Assembly (NCBI GenBank): GCA_902826775.1 | Contig: CADEHE010000002.1 | Span: 535,043 to 599,042 of the forward strand | Reading direction: 5' to 3' | From: an uncultured Pseudomonadota bacterium | GTDB taxonomy: Bacteria > Pseudomonadota > Gammaproteobacteria > Burkholderiales > JALYOK01 | Length of the DNA: 64,000 nt | Shown: positions 38,126 through 48,145 of the stretch, piece after piece | Numbering within the stretch: position 1 is the first letter of the stretch | Layout of the letters: each line of letters begins with the position of its first letter | The notes under the pieces: model-generated | Database searches by the model: none | Seen by the model: the letters and a program-made list of their open reading frames with translations, nothing else | What the model was told of the DNA's origin: nothing | Translations under genes and position numbers: made by a program

Positions 38126-38329
38126 ATGGCAACAGGCACAGTCAAGTGGTTCAACGATGCGAAGGGATACGGTTTTATCACGCCCGATGATGGCGGCGAG
38201 GACCTGTTCGCGCACTTCTCGGCAATCCAAATGAACGGATTTAAAACGCTCAAGGAAGGCCAAAAGGTGACATTCGAAGTCGTGCAAGGACCCAAAGGCA
38301 AGCAAGCATCCAACATCGCGGCAGGCTAA
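38126..38329 (+). CDS. cspA: Cold-shock domain protein (CspA family)
   Basis: Single-stranded nucleic-acid chaperone of 67 residues. RNP1 (KGYGFI) and RNP2 (LFAHFSAI) are intact within [21 protein letters not shown] 38126 preceded by GGAAGG is preferred to GTG 38120. The gene has its own long leader and a strong terminator. Position between clpS (divergent) and icd (convergent) is common in betaproteobacteria. Confidence 0.95.
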   Translation: MATGTVKWFNDAKGYGFITPDDGGEDLFAHFSAIQMNGFKTLKEGQKVTFEVVQGPKGKQASNIAAG

Positions 38330-38394
38330 AGCTCGCTGCGCGAAGGTAGGCGATATCCGCTGCGCTCACCTTCGCGACCAATCAATTCCAACTT

Positions 38395-38446
38395 AACCGC
38401 CCCCAGCGCCGCGTTTCTCACGCGGAAGAACGCTGGAGGCGGTTTT
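38395..38446 (+). terminator. Branched Rho-independent terminator of cspA
   Basis: Outer stem AACCGCC..CAGCG / CGCTG..GGCGG encloses an inner hairpin CCGCG-tttctca-CGCGG and is followed by five T residues. It lies 66 bp past the cspA stop and runs straight into the 30-bp repeat array. Confidence 0.75.
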
Positions 38447-38580
38447 TGTTGGCTATGCCAACAAGTGGGCGGTTTTAGTTGGCTATGCCAATAAGTGGGC
38501 AGTTTCTGTTGGCTACCCAAAGAATTGGGCATTCTTCGCTGGCTGTGCCAACCATCAAGCGAGTCTTGCCGTGGGCGCCA
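38431..38580. repeat. 30-bp tandem repeat array between cspA and icd
   Basis: Five 30-bp units in exact register (38431, 38461, 38491, 38521, 38551), consensus around AAGTGGGCGGTTT then GTTGGCTATGCCA. Units 1-2 are closest, units 3-5 progressively diverged. The first unit overlaps the cspA terminator, so the array may have grown from the terminator's 3' arm. Not a CRISPR: there are no spacers. The rest of the 38330-38672 gap shows no gene. Confidence 0.85.
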
Positions 38581-38672
38581 ATAGCGTGGGCGGTCGCCCG
38601 TTAGTGGCGGCCAAGCCGATTGCTGTTCCCGCTTCATTGACCTTGCGCCACTCACCTCTCGGCTCGCCCGCG

Positions 38673-39914
38673 CTAGCCCATTTTGGCAATCATGGCGTTG
38701 CCAAATCCCGAGCATGATACTTGGTTCGCGCCGGTCATTAGCCGCGCGAAGTCATAAGTTACCGTCTTTTGCTCGATTGCCTTGCTCATAGAATTAATGA
38801 TCAAATCCGCCGCCTCGACCCAACCCATGTGACGCAGCATCATTTCCGCGGAGAGTATCAGTGAACCGGGATTGACGTAGTCCTTACCCGCATACTTCGG
38901 CGCGGTGCCATGAGTGGCCTCAAACATGGCGACGGTGTCGCTTAGATTTGCGCCTGGCGCAATACCGATACCTCCGACTTGGGCGGCGAGCGCATCGGAA
39001 ATGTAGTCGCCGTTTAGGTTCATCGTGGCGATCACGTCATACTCGTCCGGGCGCAGCAGGATTTGCTGCAAGAACGCGTCGGCGATCACATCTTTGATGA
39101 CGATACCGTTCGGCAGCTTCATCCACGGACCGCCGTCGAGCAGTTCGGCGCCGAACTCACGCTTGGCCAGTTCATAGCCCCAATTCTTGAACGCGCCCTC
39201 GGTGAATTTCATGATGTTGCCCTTGTGTACCAAGGTGACCGAACGGCGCTTGTTTTGGACTGCGTATTGAATTGCGCGGCGCACCAAACGGTCGGTGCCT
39301 TCGCGCGAGACTGGTTTGATGCCGATGCCCGATGTGGCGGGGAAGCGTATTTTTTTCACCCGCATCTCATTCTGCAAGAACGCAATGATCTTTTTGGCGT
39401 TCTCCGACTCCGCTTCCCACTCGATGCCGGCGTAAATGTCTTCGGAATTCTCCCGAAAAATAATCATGTCGGTCTTATGCGGCTCCTTGACCGGGCTCGG
39501 CACGCCGGTGAACCAGCGTACGGGCCGCAAGCAAACATAAAGATCCAATTCTTGCCGCAGTGCAACATTGATCGAACGAATACCGCCACCGACCGGCGTC
39601 GTCAACGGACCCTTAATCGACACGACATAGTCCTTGACCGCATGCAGCGTCTCCTCCGGCAGCCAGACGTTCTCGCCGTACACTTTGCAAGACTTCTCGC
39701 CCGAATACACCTCCATCCACGCAATCTTGCGCTTGCCGCCGTAAGCCTTTTGCACTGCCGCGTCCACTACCTTGATCATCACGGGCGTGATGTCCACGCC
39801 GGTGCCATCGCCCTCGATATAAGGAATGATGGGATCATTCGGCACGTCGAGCGAAAAATCGGGGCGCACCTTGATCTTTGTGCCTTGCGTTGGAACCTTG
39901 ATGTGCTGATACAT
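38673..39914 (-). CDS. icd: Isocitrate dehydrogenase (NADP-dependent)
   Basis: TCA-cycle enzyme converting isocitrate to 2-oxoglutarate. From ATG 39914 (AGAGG upstream) the product is 413 residues, beginning [11 protein letters not shown]. Seen: [15 protein letters not shown], the phosphorylatable-Ser substrate motif [46 protein letters not shown] (as landmarks NLNGDYISD and GIAPGAN) and [15 protein letters not shown]. These match the E. coli-type NADP enzyme. An upstream TTG-type extension to 39950 is not used. Confidence 0.97.
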   Translation of the reverse strand: MYQHIKVPTQGTKIKVRPDFSLDVPNDPIIPYIEGDGTGVDITPVMIKVVDAAVQKAYGGKRKIAWMEVYSGEKSCKVYGENVWLPEETLHAVKDYVVSIKGPLTTPVGGGIRSINVALRQELDLYVCLRPVRWFTGVPSPVKEPHKTDMIIFRENSEDIYAGIEWEAESENAKKIIAFLQNEMRVKKIRFPATSGIGIKPVSREGTDRLVRRAIQYAVQNKRRSVTLVHKGNIMKFTEGAFKNWGYELAKREFGAELLDGGPWMKLPNGIVIKDVIADAFLQQILLRPDEYDVIATMNLNGDYISDALAAQVGGIGIAPGANLSDTVAMFEATHGTAPKYAGKDYVNPGSLILSAEMMLRHMGWVEAADLIINSMSKAIEQKTVTYDFARLMTGANQVSCSGFGNAMIAKMG

Positions 39915-40198
39915 GTCGGCCTCTGAAGTGAATTCGCTCTGCTCGAGCAACGTTGACGAAGCGCTATTTTACCAGGCTACCCTTCGCTCGCCTCGCACGG
40001 CGGTGCGCCGCCGCAGCCGGCCGCGACAAGTTGCCTTCAATGTCGACAGGCGTACTATTGCTTGCTTGACCGCCCGGCGCACGCTCTTGGTGCGCCGTTA
40101 AGTCTTATGGCTAATTTGGGTGCATCCAGGCGTGCTGCCGCCCGCTGGCAGCCGGGAAAGTACTGGTACGCGGATTGCTCTTCTAGAACTAACTTCTC

Positions 40199-41632
40199 AT
40201 GCAGATTCAGCGCGTCTCTAACCCGATGTACTACGACGAACTGCGCGACGCTGCGAACCAGATCCGGCCGCATTATCAAACCTACGCCGATTGGCTCGCC
40301 GCTATGCCGCCCGAGCGCATCGGCCACAAGCGCACCGAAGCGGAGATGCTATTTCATCGCGTCGGCATCACTTTCGCCGTCTATGGCGAGCAAGATGCCA
40401 CCGAACGCCTGATACCGTTCGATATCGTCCCACGCATCATTCCGCCGGAAGAATGGCGTCTGCTCGAGCGCGGTTTGATTCAGCGCGTGAAGACATTGAA
40501 TATGTTCTTGCACGATGTGTATCACGAGCAGGCTGTGTTCCAAAAAGGACTGATACCGCGGGAAAAGGTCCTAAACAACAGCCAATATCGCAGCGTCATG
40601 CACGGTATCGACGTGCCTTCGAACATTTACGCGCACATCGCCGGCATCGACTTGGTGCGCGCCGGCGCGGGCGAGTTCTACGTGCTGGAGGACAATCTGC
40701 GCGTGCCCTCGGGCGTTTCTTATGTGCTGGAAAACCGCAAAGTCATGATGCGGCTGTTTCCTGAGCTATTCGCCACGCACCCGGTTGCTCCGGTCGATCA
40801 CTACCCCGACTTACTGCTGGAGAATCTGCGCGCGGTCGCGCCGCAAGCCTCATCCGACCCCACCGTCGTGCTGCTGACCGCCGGCTCATTCAACAGCGCC
40901 TACTTTGAACACACCTTCCTAGCTCAGCAAATGGGCATCGAGCTGGTGGAAGGGCAAGATCTATTCGTGCGCGACGGCTTTGTTTTCATGCGCACCACGC
41001 GCGGGCCCAAGCAAGTCGACGTCATCTACCGCAGGATCGACGACGACTTTCTCGATCCCAAGGCGTTTCGACCCGATTCGATGTTGGGCGTGCCGGGTTT
41101 GCTGGACGTCTATCGCAACGGCCGTGTTAGTTTGGCCAATGCGGTCGGCACCGGGGTAGCGGACGACAAGTCGATCTACCCGTTTGTGCCGTCGCTGATC
41201 GAGTTTTATCTGGGCGAGAAGCCGATCTTGAACAACGTGCCCACGTTCGATCTCGGCAAAAAGGAAGAATTGCACTACGCACTGGCCCATTTGGCGGAAT
41301 TGGTCGTCAAGGAAGTGCACGGCTCCGGCGGCTACGGCATGCTCGTTGGCCCCAGTGCGACGGCATCCCAACGCGCGGAGTTTCGCGAACGCATTTTGGC
41401 GTCGCCGGAAAAATACATCGCCCAGCCGACGCTCGCCCTCTCAACTTGTCCAACTTACGTTGAATCGGGCATAGCGCCGCGTCACGTCGATCTGCGCCCG
41501 TTCGTGCTTTCCGGCAAATCGGTCACCATCGTGCCGGGCGGTCTCACACGCGTAGCGCTCAAGGAAGGTTCGCTGGTGGTCAACTCGTCACAAGGCGGCG
41601 GCACCAAAGACACTTGGGTGTTGGAACACTAA
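40199..41632 (+). CDS. Circularly permuted ATP-grasp ligase (COG2308 family)
   Basis: Predicted amide-bond ligase with a permuted ATP-grasp fold. The 477-residue product opens MYYDELRDAANQIRPHYQ and has RLIPFDIVPRIIPPEEW, the family core DNLRVPSGVSYVLENR, GPKQVDVIYRRIDDDFLDP and the glycine-rich EVHGSGGYGMLVGPSA near residue 377. It is first in a four-gene cluster with alpha-E, transglutaminase/GS-like and Anbu genes, spaced 2, 38 and about 100 bp. Comparative genomics by Iyer, Aravind and co-workers predicted that such clusters make or attach a peptide tag. The real substrate is unknown. No strong ribosome binding site is seen at ATG 40199. Confidence 0.88.
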   Translation: MQIQRVSNPMYYDELRDAANQIRPHYQTYADWLAAMPPERIGHKRTEAEMLFHRVGITFAVYGEQDATERLIPFDIVPRIIPPEEWRLLERGLIQRVKTLNMFLHDVYHEQAVFQKGLIPREKVLNNSQYRSVMHGIDVPSNIYAHIAGIDLVRAGAGEFYVLEDNLRVPSGVSYVLENRKVMMRLFPELFATHPVAPVDHYPDLLLENLRAVAPQASSDPTVVLLTAGSFNSAYFEHTFLAQQMGIELVEGQDLFVRDGFVFMRTTRGPKQVDVIYRRIDDDFLDPKAFRPDSMLGVPGLLDVYRNGRVSLANAVGTGVADDKSIYPFVPSLIEFYLGEKPILNNVPTFDLGKKEELHYALAHLAELVVKEVHGSGGYGMLVGPSATASQRAEFRERILASPEKYIAQPTLALSTCPTYVESGIAPRHVDLRPFVLSGKSVTIVPGGLTRVALKEGSLVVNSSQGGGTKDTWVLEH

Positions 41633-41634
41633 CG

Positions 41635-42594
41635 ATGCTGAGCCGCACCGCCAACGATCTGTTTTGGATGTCGCGCCACATGGAGCGCGCGGAAAATGTG
41701 GCGCGCATTTTGGACGTGACGCACCGCATGTCGCTACTACCCTATGCGCCGCTGCAACCGGGACAAGACTGGGCGCAACCCTGGGTGGTGCCGCTCGTCA
41801 TCACCGGTTTGGTCACGCCTTTTTATCAGACGCACTCGGAACTGGCCACCGACAATGTGTTGAAGTTCATGGTGCTCGATGCGAGCAATCCTTCCAGCAT
41901 TTACTCGTGCATCAAGAAGTCGCGCGAAAACGGCCGTTCACAACGCGGCGCCATCAGTTCGGAAATGTGGGAATGCCTGAACGACACCTGGCTCAGCATG
42001 AAGAACGTGTCGTTCGACTCTATGACCGCTTCGGGCTTGGGCAGCTTCTTCGAGTGGGTGAAAATGCGCTCGCAACTATTTCGCGGCATTACCTTCGGCA
42101 CCATGCTGCGCGACGAGGGCTATCGCTTCATCCGCTTGTCCACTTTCTTGGAGCGCGCGGACAATACAGCGCGCATTCTCGACGTCAAGTATCACACGCT
42201 GCTGCCGAGCGTGGCCGATGTCGGCGGCGCGGTGGACTACTATCAGTGGGGGGCGCTGCTGCGCTCCGTCGGTTCTTTCGAGGCCTACCGGAAAGTGTAC
42301 CGTGCGGTCATCACGCCGCTCAAGGTCGCCGAGCTGCTCATCCTGCGCGACGACATTCCACGCTCGCTGCACACCTGCATGAACGAAATTTACGAGTTGC
42401 TGCAGGAGCTAAACGACGACGAGTCCGTGGAGGCGGAGCGCCTCGCCGGCGAAATACATTCGCAGCTCCACTACAGCCGCATGGAAAAGATTATCGCCAT
42501 CGGCCTGCACGAATACCTGATGCAGTTCTTGCAGCAGATTGCTGCGCTCAACGGCGAGATCGACAATCAGTTTCTAGCGCCGGTTTATCAATAA
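41635..42594 (+). CDS. Alpha-E domain protein (DUF403)
   Basis: A 319-residue all-helical protein. It starts 2 bp after the ATP-grasp stop with MLSRTANDLFWMSRHMERAE, the alpha-E signature, and repeats a related motif later: ERAENVARILDV (about residues 18-27) and ERADNTARILDV (about 173-184), which suggests an internal duplication. In predicted peptide-tagging clusters this protein always accompanies the permuted ATP-grasp ligase, and it is often fused to it, so a partner or acceptor-binding role is inferred. No biochemical function is established. Confidence 0.88.
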   Translation: MLSRTANDLFWMSRHMERAENVARILDVTHRMSLLPYAPLQPGQDWAQPWVVPLVITGLVTPFYQTHSELATDNVLKFMVLDASNPSSIYSCIKKSRENGRSQRGAISSEMWECLNDTWLSMKNVSFDSMTASGLGSFFEWVKMRSQLFRGITFGTMLRDEGYRFIRLSTFLERADNTARILDVKYHTLLPSVADVGGAVDYYQWGALLRSVGSFEAYRKVYRAVITPLKVAELLILRDDIPRSLHTCMNEIYELLQELNDDESVEAERLAGEIHSQLHYSRMEKIIAIGLHEYLMQFLQQIAALNGEIDNQFLAPVYQ

Positions 42595-42632
42595 GTGCGC
42601 GCCGCTGACTCGCGCGCAATGAAGGTTCCGCT

Positions 42633-45600
42633 TTGACTATCCGCGTCGCGCTGCATCATCGCACCGCCTACACATTCGACCGCTTGGTCGGCCTCTCGCC
42701 GCATGAAATCCGCTTGCGGCCCGCCGCGCATACACGCACGCCGATCGCCAGCTACTCGATGCGCATACTGCCGGCCGAGCACTTCTTGAATTTTCAGCAG
42801 GACCCCTACGGCAATTATGTTGCGCGCGTGGTGTTTCCCGAAAAGGCCAAAGCCATGGAGATCGTGGTCGATCTAGTGGCCGACATGACCATCATCAACC
42901 CGTTCGATTTCTTCGTCGAACCCTACGCGGAAACCTTCCCCTTCGCCTATCCGCCGCAGCTGAAAATCGAGCTCGCGCCTTATTTGGAACTGGAACCAGC
43001 CGGGCCGCTGCTGCAACAGTGGTTGCAAGAGTTCCGCGCGCATCGCTTCGCGGCGGGCACCACGACTGTGGATTTCTTGGTGCACATCAACCAACGCATT
43101 CAGCAGCAGATTCGCTACTTGGTGCGCATGGAACCCGGCGTTCAACGCCCGGACGAAACGCTGCAACTGGCGAGCGGCTCGTGCCGCGACTCCGGCTGGT
43201 TGTTGGTGCAGGTGCTGCGACAGCTGGGTTTGGCGGCGCGCTTCGTGTCGGGCTACCTCATTCAACTGGTAGCGGATCAGGCGCCGCTGGACGGCCCCGC
43301 CGGACCGACGCGAGACTTCACCGATTTGCACGCTTGGGCCGAAGTGTATATCCCCGGCGCCGGTTGGATCGGTCTCGACCCAACCTCGGGACTGATGGCT
43401 GGGGAAGGCCATATTCCGCTTGCCTGCACCGCTTTTCCGTCGAGCGCCGCGCCGGTAATCGGCGGCACCGACGTCTGCCAATCCACTCTCGCTTTCGAGA
43501 TGACGGTTACGCGCATCCATGAGGACCCGCGCGTCACCAAACCCTATTCCGTTGAACAATGGGCCGCTATCGACACGCTGGCGGAGCAAGTCGACGCCGA
43601 GCTCCGCGCGGGCGATGTGCGACTGACGCACGGCGGGGAGCCGACCTTTGTCTCGGTCGACGATATGGACGGCGACGAATGGAACTACGCCGCGTTGTCG
43701 CCGAAAAAATGGGAACTCGCGCAGCAACTGGCATGGCGTCTGCAAACGCGCTTTGCCCCCGGCGCGCTGTTCTTCCACGGTCAAGGCAAATGGTACCCGG
43801 GTGAGCCGCTGCCACGCTGGGCATTGAGTATTTATTGGCGCGACGATGGTGTGCCGCTGTGGCGCGATCTCAAGCGGATTGCCGGCGAAGGGGGCACCGC
43901 GCAGCTAGCGGACGCCGAGCGCCTGTGCAAAGCAATCGCCGCGAACCTAGGACTCGATCCGCAGTTCACCATCGCCGCTTTCGAAGATCCGCTGGTGCTG
44001 CTCCAGCTCGAGGGCAAGCTGCCGCCGAACGTCGATCCGCTCAGTGCGCCGCTGAAAGACTACGACGAGCGCTCGCGCTTGACGCAGCTCTTAGGACGCG
44101 GCTTGGCCAAGCCGGCGGGCTACGTCTTGCCGCTGCAAGCTAAGGAGTCGCCCGATCGACCGGCGGCCACTGAATGGCACACCTCGCGCTGGCCGGTGCG
44201 GCGCGAACAAGTTTATCTGCTGGCGGGCGATTCACCACTGGGCTTCCGCTTGCCGATCGCCTCGCTGCCCGAACTGCTGCCCGAGGAAACCGAGCTGGAT
44301 TTTGATCGCGACCCGTTCGATGCGCGCAGCGCGCTGCACGACGCGCACAGCGCCGCGGAGCAAGCGCGGCACACGCGCGGCAAAAGCGCTGCCGCGCCGA
44401 AGCCGAAGGAAGTGGTGCGCACCGCGCTGTGCGTCGAGCCGCGCCGCGGTTGCGTGTACGTGTTTCTGCCACCGGTCAAACGCCTGGAGGATTTCGTCAA
44501 TCTAGTGTCTGCCGTCGAACGCGCCGCGGAAGAAACCGGCACCGCACTGCGCATCGAGGGTTACGCGCCGCCGCGCGATCCGCGCCTGCGCTGCATCAGC
44601 GTGACGCCCGATCCGGGCGTGATCGAAGTGAACGTGCATCCGGCCGCCTCGTGGAAAGAGTTAAGCACCAACACCAGCGCCTTGTATGAGGAAGCGCGCA
44701 GCGTGCGGCTCGGCACCGAGAAATTCATGCTCGACGGGCGTCACAGCGGCACCGGCGGCGGCAATCACGTTACCCTCGGCGGTGCGACCACCGCCGACAG
44801 CCCGTTCCTGCGCCGCCCCGATCTGCTGCAAAGTTTTATTACTTATTGGCAAAACCACCCGGCGCTGTCTTACCTTTTTTCCGGGTTGTTCGTCGGCCCG
44901 ACCAGTCAGGCGCCGCGCGTCGATGAAGCGCGCGACGATCACCTCTATGAGTTGGAGATCGCGTTCCAGCAATTGCAACGGCTAACGAAAACGGGCGAAG
45001 AAAGCAAACGGCTCTGGCTGGTTGACCGCTTGCTGCGGCACCTGCTCGTCGATATGACCGGCAACACCCACCGCGCCGAATTCTCCATCGACAAGCTGTA
45101 CTCACCGGACGGCCCGACCGGGCGGCTGGGCTTGGTCGAATTCCGTGCCTTTGAGATGCCGCCGCATCCGCAAATGAGCTTGCTGCAATCCCTGCTGTTG
45201 CGCGCGTTGCTAGCGCGCTTCTGGGCGAAACCATATGCAGCGCCGCTGGTGAATTGGGGCACGGCGCTGCACGATCGCTGGATGCTGCCGCACTTCATCG
45301 CGCAAGACGTCGCCGACGTGGTGCGCGATTTACGCGCGGCGGGTTACGCCTTCGATGAAGCCTGGTTCGCGCCATTCGTGGAATTTCGCTTTCCGCGTTA
45401 CGGCACGGTGGTGTACGAAGGCGTGCAACTGGAGTTGCGTCAAGCGATCGAGCCCTGGCATGTGCTGGGCGAAGAAGTCTCGCGCGCCGGCACCTCGAGA
45501 TATGTCGATTCTTCAGTGGAACGCCTGCAAGTCAGAATCGCCGGGATGACCGGCACGCGCCACGCGCTCGCGTGCAACGGCCGCGCCGTGCCGCTACAAG

Positions 45601-45938
45601 CGACCGGCACGCATGGCGAATTCGTCGGCGCGGTGCGCTACCGGGCGTGGGCACCGCCCTCGGCGCTGCACCCGACCATCGGCGTGCACTCGCCGCTGGT
45701 GTTCGACATTGTCGATACTTGGAGCGAGCGCGCCATCGGCGGCTGCACTTTTCATGTGGTGCATCCGGGTGGGCGCAGCTACGAGACGTTTCCGGTCAAT
45801 GCCAACGAAGCCGAAGCCAGGCGCGTGGCGCGCTTTTGGAACCACGGCCACACACCGGGGAAACTGCGGCTGAAGCCGGAACCCGTCAACAAGAGTTTTC
45901 CCTTTACGCTCGACCTGCGCTGGAATCCCAACACCTGA
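42633..45938 (+). CDS. Fusion of transglutaminase-like domain and circularly permuted GS-like ligase (DUF2126)
   Basis: A 1101-residue two-domain protein. Residues about 1-300 are a transglutaminase-type cysteine peptidase/transferase with N-terminal [16 protein letters not shown] and the triad Cys184 ([11 protein letters not shown]), His233 (DLHAWAEVY) and Asp249 (LDPTSGL). From about 330 comes DUF2126, considered a circularly permuted glutamine-synthetase-like carboxylate-amine ligase, with [10 protein letters not shown] (332-341), [30 protein letters not shown] (704-717) and [17 protein letters not shown]. The start is TTG 42633 with GAAGG seven bases before it; the nearby ATG 42619 stops after five codons. 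It sits in the Anbu cluster; substrates are unknown. Confidence 0.9.
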   Translation: MTIRVALHHRTAYTFDRLVGLSPHEIRLRPAAHTRTPIASYSMRILPAEHFLNFQQDPYGNYVARVVFPEKAKAMEIVVDLVADMTIINPFDFFVEPYAETFPFAYPPQLKIELAPYLELEPAGPLLQQWLQEFRAHRFAAGTTTVDFLVHINQRIQQQIRYLVRMEPGVQRPDETLQLASGSCRDSGWLLVQVLRQLGLAARFVSGYLIQLVADQAPLDGPAGPTRDFTDLHAWAEVYIPGAGWIGLDPTSGLMAGEGHIPLACTAFPSSAAPVIGGTDVCQSTLAFEMTVTRIHEDPRVTKPYSVEQWAAIDTLAEQVDAELRAGDVRLTHGGEPTFVSVDDMDGDEWNYAALSPKKWELAQQLAWRLQTRFAPGALFFHGQGKWYPGEPLPRWALSIYWRDDGVPLWRDLKRIAGEGGTAQLADAERLCKAIAANLGLDPQFTIAAFEDPLVLLQLEGKLPPNVDPLSAPLKDYDERSRLTQLLGRGLAKPAGYVLPLQAKESPDRPAATEWHTSRWPVRREQVYLLAGDSPLGFRLPIASLPELLPEETELDFDRDPFDARSALHDAHSAAEQARHTRGKSAAAPKPKEVVRTALCVEPRRGCVYVFLPPVKRLEDFVNLVSAVERAAEETGTALRIEGYAPPRDPRLRCISVTPDPGVIEVNVHPAASWKELSTNTSALYEEARSVRLGTEKFMLDGRHSGTGGGNHVTLGGATTADSPFLRRPDLLQSFITYWQNHPALSYLFSGLFVGPTSQAPRVDEARDDHLYELEIAFQQLQRLTKTGEESKRLWLVDRLLRHLLVDMTGNTHRAEFSIDKLYSPDGPTGRLGLVEFRAFEMPPHPQMSLLQSLLLRALLARFWAKPYAAPLVNWGTALHDRWMLPHFIAQDVADVVRDLRAAGYAFDEAWFAPFVEFRFPRYGTVVYEGVQLELRQAIEPWHVLGEEVSRAGTSRYVDSSVERLQVRIAGMTGTRHALACNGRAVPLQATGTHGEFVGAVRYRAWAPPSALHPTIGVHSPLVFDIVDTWSERAIGGCTFHVVHPGGRSYETFPVNANEAEARRVARFWNHGHTPGKLRLKPEPVNKSFPFTLDLRWNPNT

Positions 45939-46039
45939 GAAACCTCTGAAGCGGTTTCGCGTTCGAGAGCATCACCCGCGCTGGGCACGCGGATTTGCTA
46001 TCCTGCCGCTTTTGCCGACCCGGCTATCGGATTGCTCGC

Positions 46040-46780
46040 ATGACTTATTGTGTAGGTTTGCTGCTCGACGAAGGCATGGTGTTCGCATCGGACTCGCGCA
46101 CCAATGCGGGAGTTGACCAGATCTCCAGTTTTCGCAAGATGAAGATTCTGGACCGCCCGGACGATAGGCTGATCGTCATCATGAGTTCGGGCAATTTGTC
46201 GATCACGCAGAACGCAATCAATCTGCTGGAAATGCAGACGCGGCATTCCGATGGTTCGCTCAACATCTGGAACGCGCAGTCGATGTTCGAAGTCGTCACC
46301 CTCATCGGCGAGTCGCTGCGCCAAGTGCGCCAGCGCGACGCGACCTACCTGTCGCAGGCCAACGTCGATTCCAGCGCGTCTTTCATCGTCGGCGGACAAC
46401 TCAAAGGCGAGCAACAGCGCTTGTTCTTGGTATACAGCGAGGGCAACTTCATCGAAGCGGGCATCGATACGCCGTTTTTCCAGATCGGCGAAACCAAGTA
46501 CGGGCGCCCGATCATCGATCGTGTCATCAAACCGAATACCCCGCTGATCGAGGCGACCAAGTGCGTGCTGGTCTCGTTCGACTCAACTATGCGCAGCAAC
46601 ATCTCTGTGGGCATGCCGATCGATTTGGCCGTGAGCACACGCAATAGCTACCGGTTGAGCATGCAGAAGCGTCTGCTGGAGGACGATCCTTACTTCGCGA
46701 TGATTCACGCGCAATGGGGCGATGGTTTGCGCCGCGTCTTTGCGCAGTTGCCCGATCCGAATTGGCAGTTTCAGACCTAG
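46040..46780 (+). CDS. Anbu-type Ntn-hydrolase (proteasome-like peptidase)
   Basis: Proteasome/HslV-related peptidase of 246 residues. Translation starts at ATG 46040 so that Thr2, the expected nucleophile after Met removal, is in MTYCVGLLLDEGMVFASDSRTN; Asp18 and the later Lys in SFRKMKIL (about residue 33) fit the Ntn-hydrolase active site. YGRPIIDRVI and SFDSTMRSNISVGMPIDLAV are Anbu-like. It lies 101 bp after the transglutaminase/GS fusion, the standard context for Anbu genes. Its substrate is thought to be a peptide made by the cluster, but this is not established. A longer frame to 45995 would hide the nucleophile. Confidence 0.9.
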   Translation: MTYCVGLLLDEGMVFASDSRTNAGVDQISSFRKMKILDRPDDRLIVIMSSGNLSITQNAINLLEMQTRHSDGSLNIWNAQSMFEVVTLIGESLRQVRQRDATYLSQANVDSSASFIVGGQLKGEQQRLFLVYSEGNFIEAGIDTPFFQIGETKYGRPIIDRVIKPNTPLIEATKCVLVSFDSTMRSNISVGMPIDLAVSTRNSYRLSMQKRLLEDDPYFAMIHAQWGDGLRRVFAQLPDPNWQFQT

Positions 46781-46859
46781 GCTAAGAGCGAAGGAGTATC
46801 ACTTGGTGTTTGGCTACACACCGTTCTAAAAACGCCATACCCCTGAGTGTTATCTCTAC

Positions 46860-47987
46860 CTAAGTCGAAATGATGCGCATGTTGGCGGCGCGCTCAACAA
46901 ACCAAAGCGCCGCCACCAACATAATCAGCAGCGAGCCGCCGACGAACACCACGCGCCGGTACAGCAAAGTCTCGCGCAAGAAGTAAGCGACCGGCAGGAA
47001 TGCCGCGACGATCGCCAGTTGCCCTAACTCGACGCCGACGTTGAAGCCCACCAGTGCCAGTACTAAAGCATTGCGCGGCAGCCCGAGATCGCCCAGCACG
47101 CTGGCAAAGCCGAAACCGTGAATCAGACCGAACACGAACGCCACCACCCAGCGCTTGTTGTGCACGATAGGCCAAATATTGTTGAGCGCCGCCAGAATGA
47201 CCGAAGCGGCAATGGCGGATTCGACCAAACGCGACGGTAACCTGATGATCTCCAACGCGGCCAGGCTAAGCGTAATCGAATGCGCAAGCGTGAACGAGGT
47301 GACAATCTTGAGCACATCCCAAAACGCTTCGCGAAAACCGCTCACCGGCTGCCACGCGCGCCCCTGCAGGAAGAACACCGCCGGCAGCAGCAGCGAAACC
47401 AGGAACAAGATGTGGTCATAGCCGATCCAGATGTGGTGCACGCCCTCCCAGACGAATTCCCAGAATTGTTGCCAACGCGAAACCTTTTCGAATTGGAACG
47501 TCTGACTCGTCGCATCGGTGCTAAATATGGCGGTACGCGTGACGCCGCCGACTTCGAAATTGAGCAAGCCTTTGTGCTGCGGATCTAGATCGAAAAAGAG
47601 TTGATACTTGACGTCCAAGTTACGCACCCGCTTCGGGCACTCGGCGCTAAAGCGCAGCACGGCGTAAGCGCCGTCGCTGTGGTTGTCGATGAGATGTTCA
47701 CCCGCTTCGCTCGGGCACTCGGCGCCGTCCACCGCCAGCCTGAGGCGCGCCAGCGCATACGCCGCGATCTCGGTGTGCTTGGCTTTGACTTCGCCCCAGG
47801 TGATGTCGGCATCGCCGTTGGCATCCAAGCCGATTGCGAAATCGAGATCGCGCAGCGCGATGTCCCACTGCCCGTTGACGGTCTTATCGTCGACTTTGAG
47901 CGTGAGGTAGCTATCGCTTGGCTTGTGCGCGAAGGCCCCAGCACCCGCAAAGGCGAGAAGCGCGATAATTGCACGTAAATAGCGCAT
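46860..47987 (-). CDS. HupE/UreJ-family membrane protein with an EF-hand-like loop
   Basis: A 375-residue protein with a signal peptide (to about AFAHKP), a periplasmic domain (about 20-170) and six or seven membrane segments from about 175, with HHIWIGYDHILFLVSLLLP, AHSITLSLA and FGLIHGFGFASVLGDL. This is the HupE/UreJ_2 type, related by its membrane part to nickel permeases. The periplasmic domain holds a textbook EF-hand loop, Asp55-x-Asn57-x-Asp59-x-Asp61-Ile62-x-x-x-Glu66. It is convergent with the Anbu cluster and divergent from the Nudix gene. Metal transport is family inference only. Confidence 0.82.
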   Translation of the reverse strand: MRYLRAIIALLAFAGAGAFAHKPSDSYLTLKVDDKTVNGQWDIALRDLDFAIGLDANGDADITWGEVKAKHTEIAAYALARLRLAVDGAECPSEAGEHLIDNHSDGAYAVLRFSAECPKRVRNLDVKYQLFFDLDPQHKGLLNFEVGGVTRTAIFSTDATSQTFQFEKVSRWQQFWEFVWEGVHHIWIGYDHILFLVSLLLPAVFFLQGRAWQPVSGFREAFWDVLKIVTSFTLAHSITLSLAALEIIRLPSRLVESAIAASVILAALNNIWPIVHNKRWVVAFVFGLIHGFGFASVLGDLGLPRNALVLALVGFNVGVELGQLAIVAAFLPVAYFLRETLLYRRVVFVGGSLLIMLVAALWFVERAANMRIIST

Positions 47988-48145
47988 GGTTTCGATTTGT
48001 TAGTAGGGTGAGGTTTTAAGCGCGCCGTACAGCCCTGTCAACTCCGCCTGACAGTAATGCCGCATCCGTTACATTCCATTACTGTTGGTACTATTAATCC
48101 ATAAGTCTTAAATTGCCTTAGTTTATAGTCTATCCTAGCCCAGGT

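Noticed and set aside
38326..38715. 129-residue protein with WHSQ-type repeats on the minus strand
   Set aside because: The open frame is a by-product of the 30-bp array (a multiple of three) and overlaps the icd end; it has no ribosome binding site.
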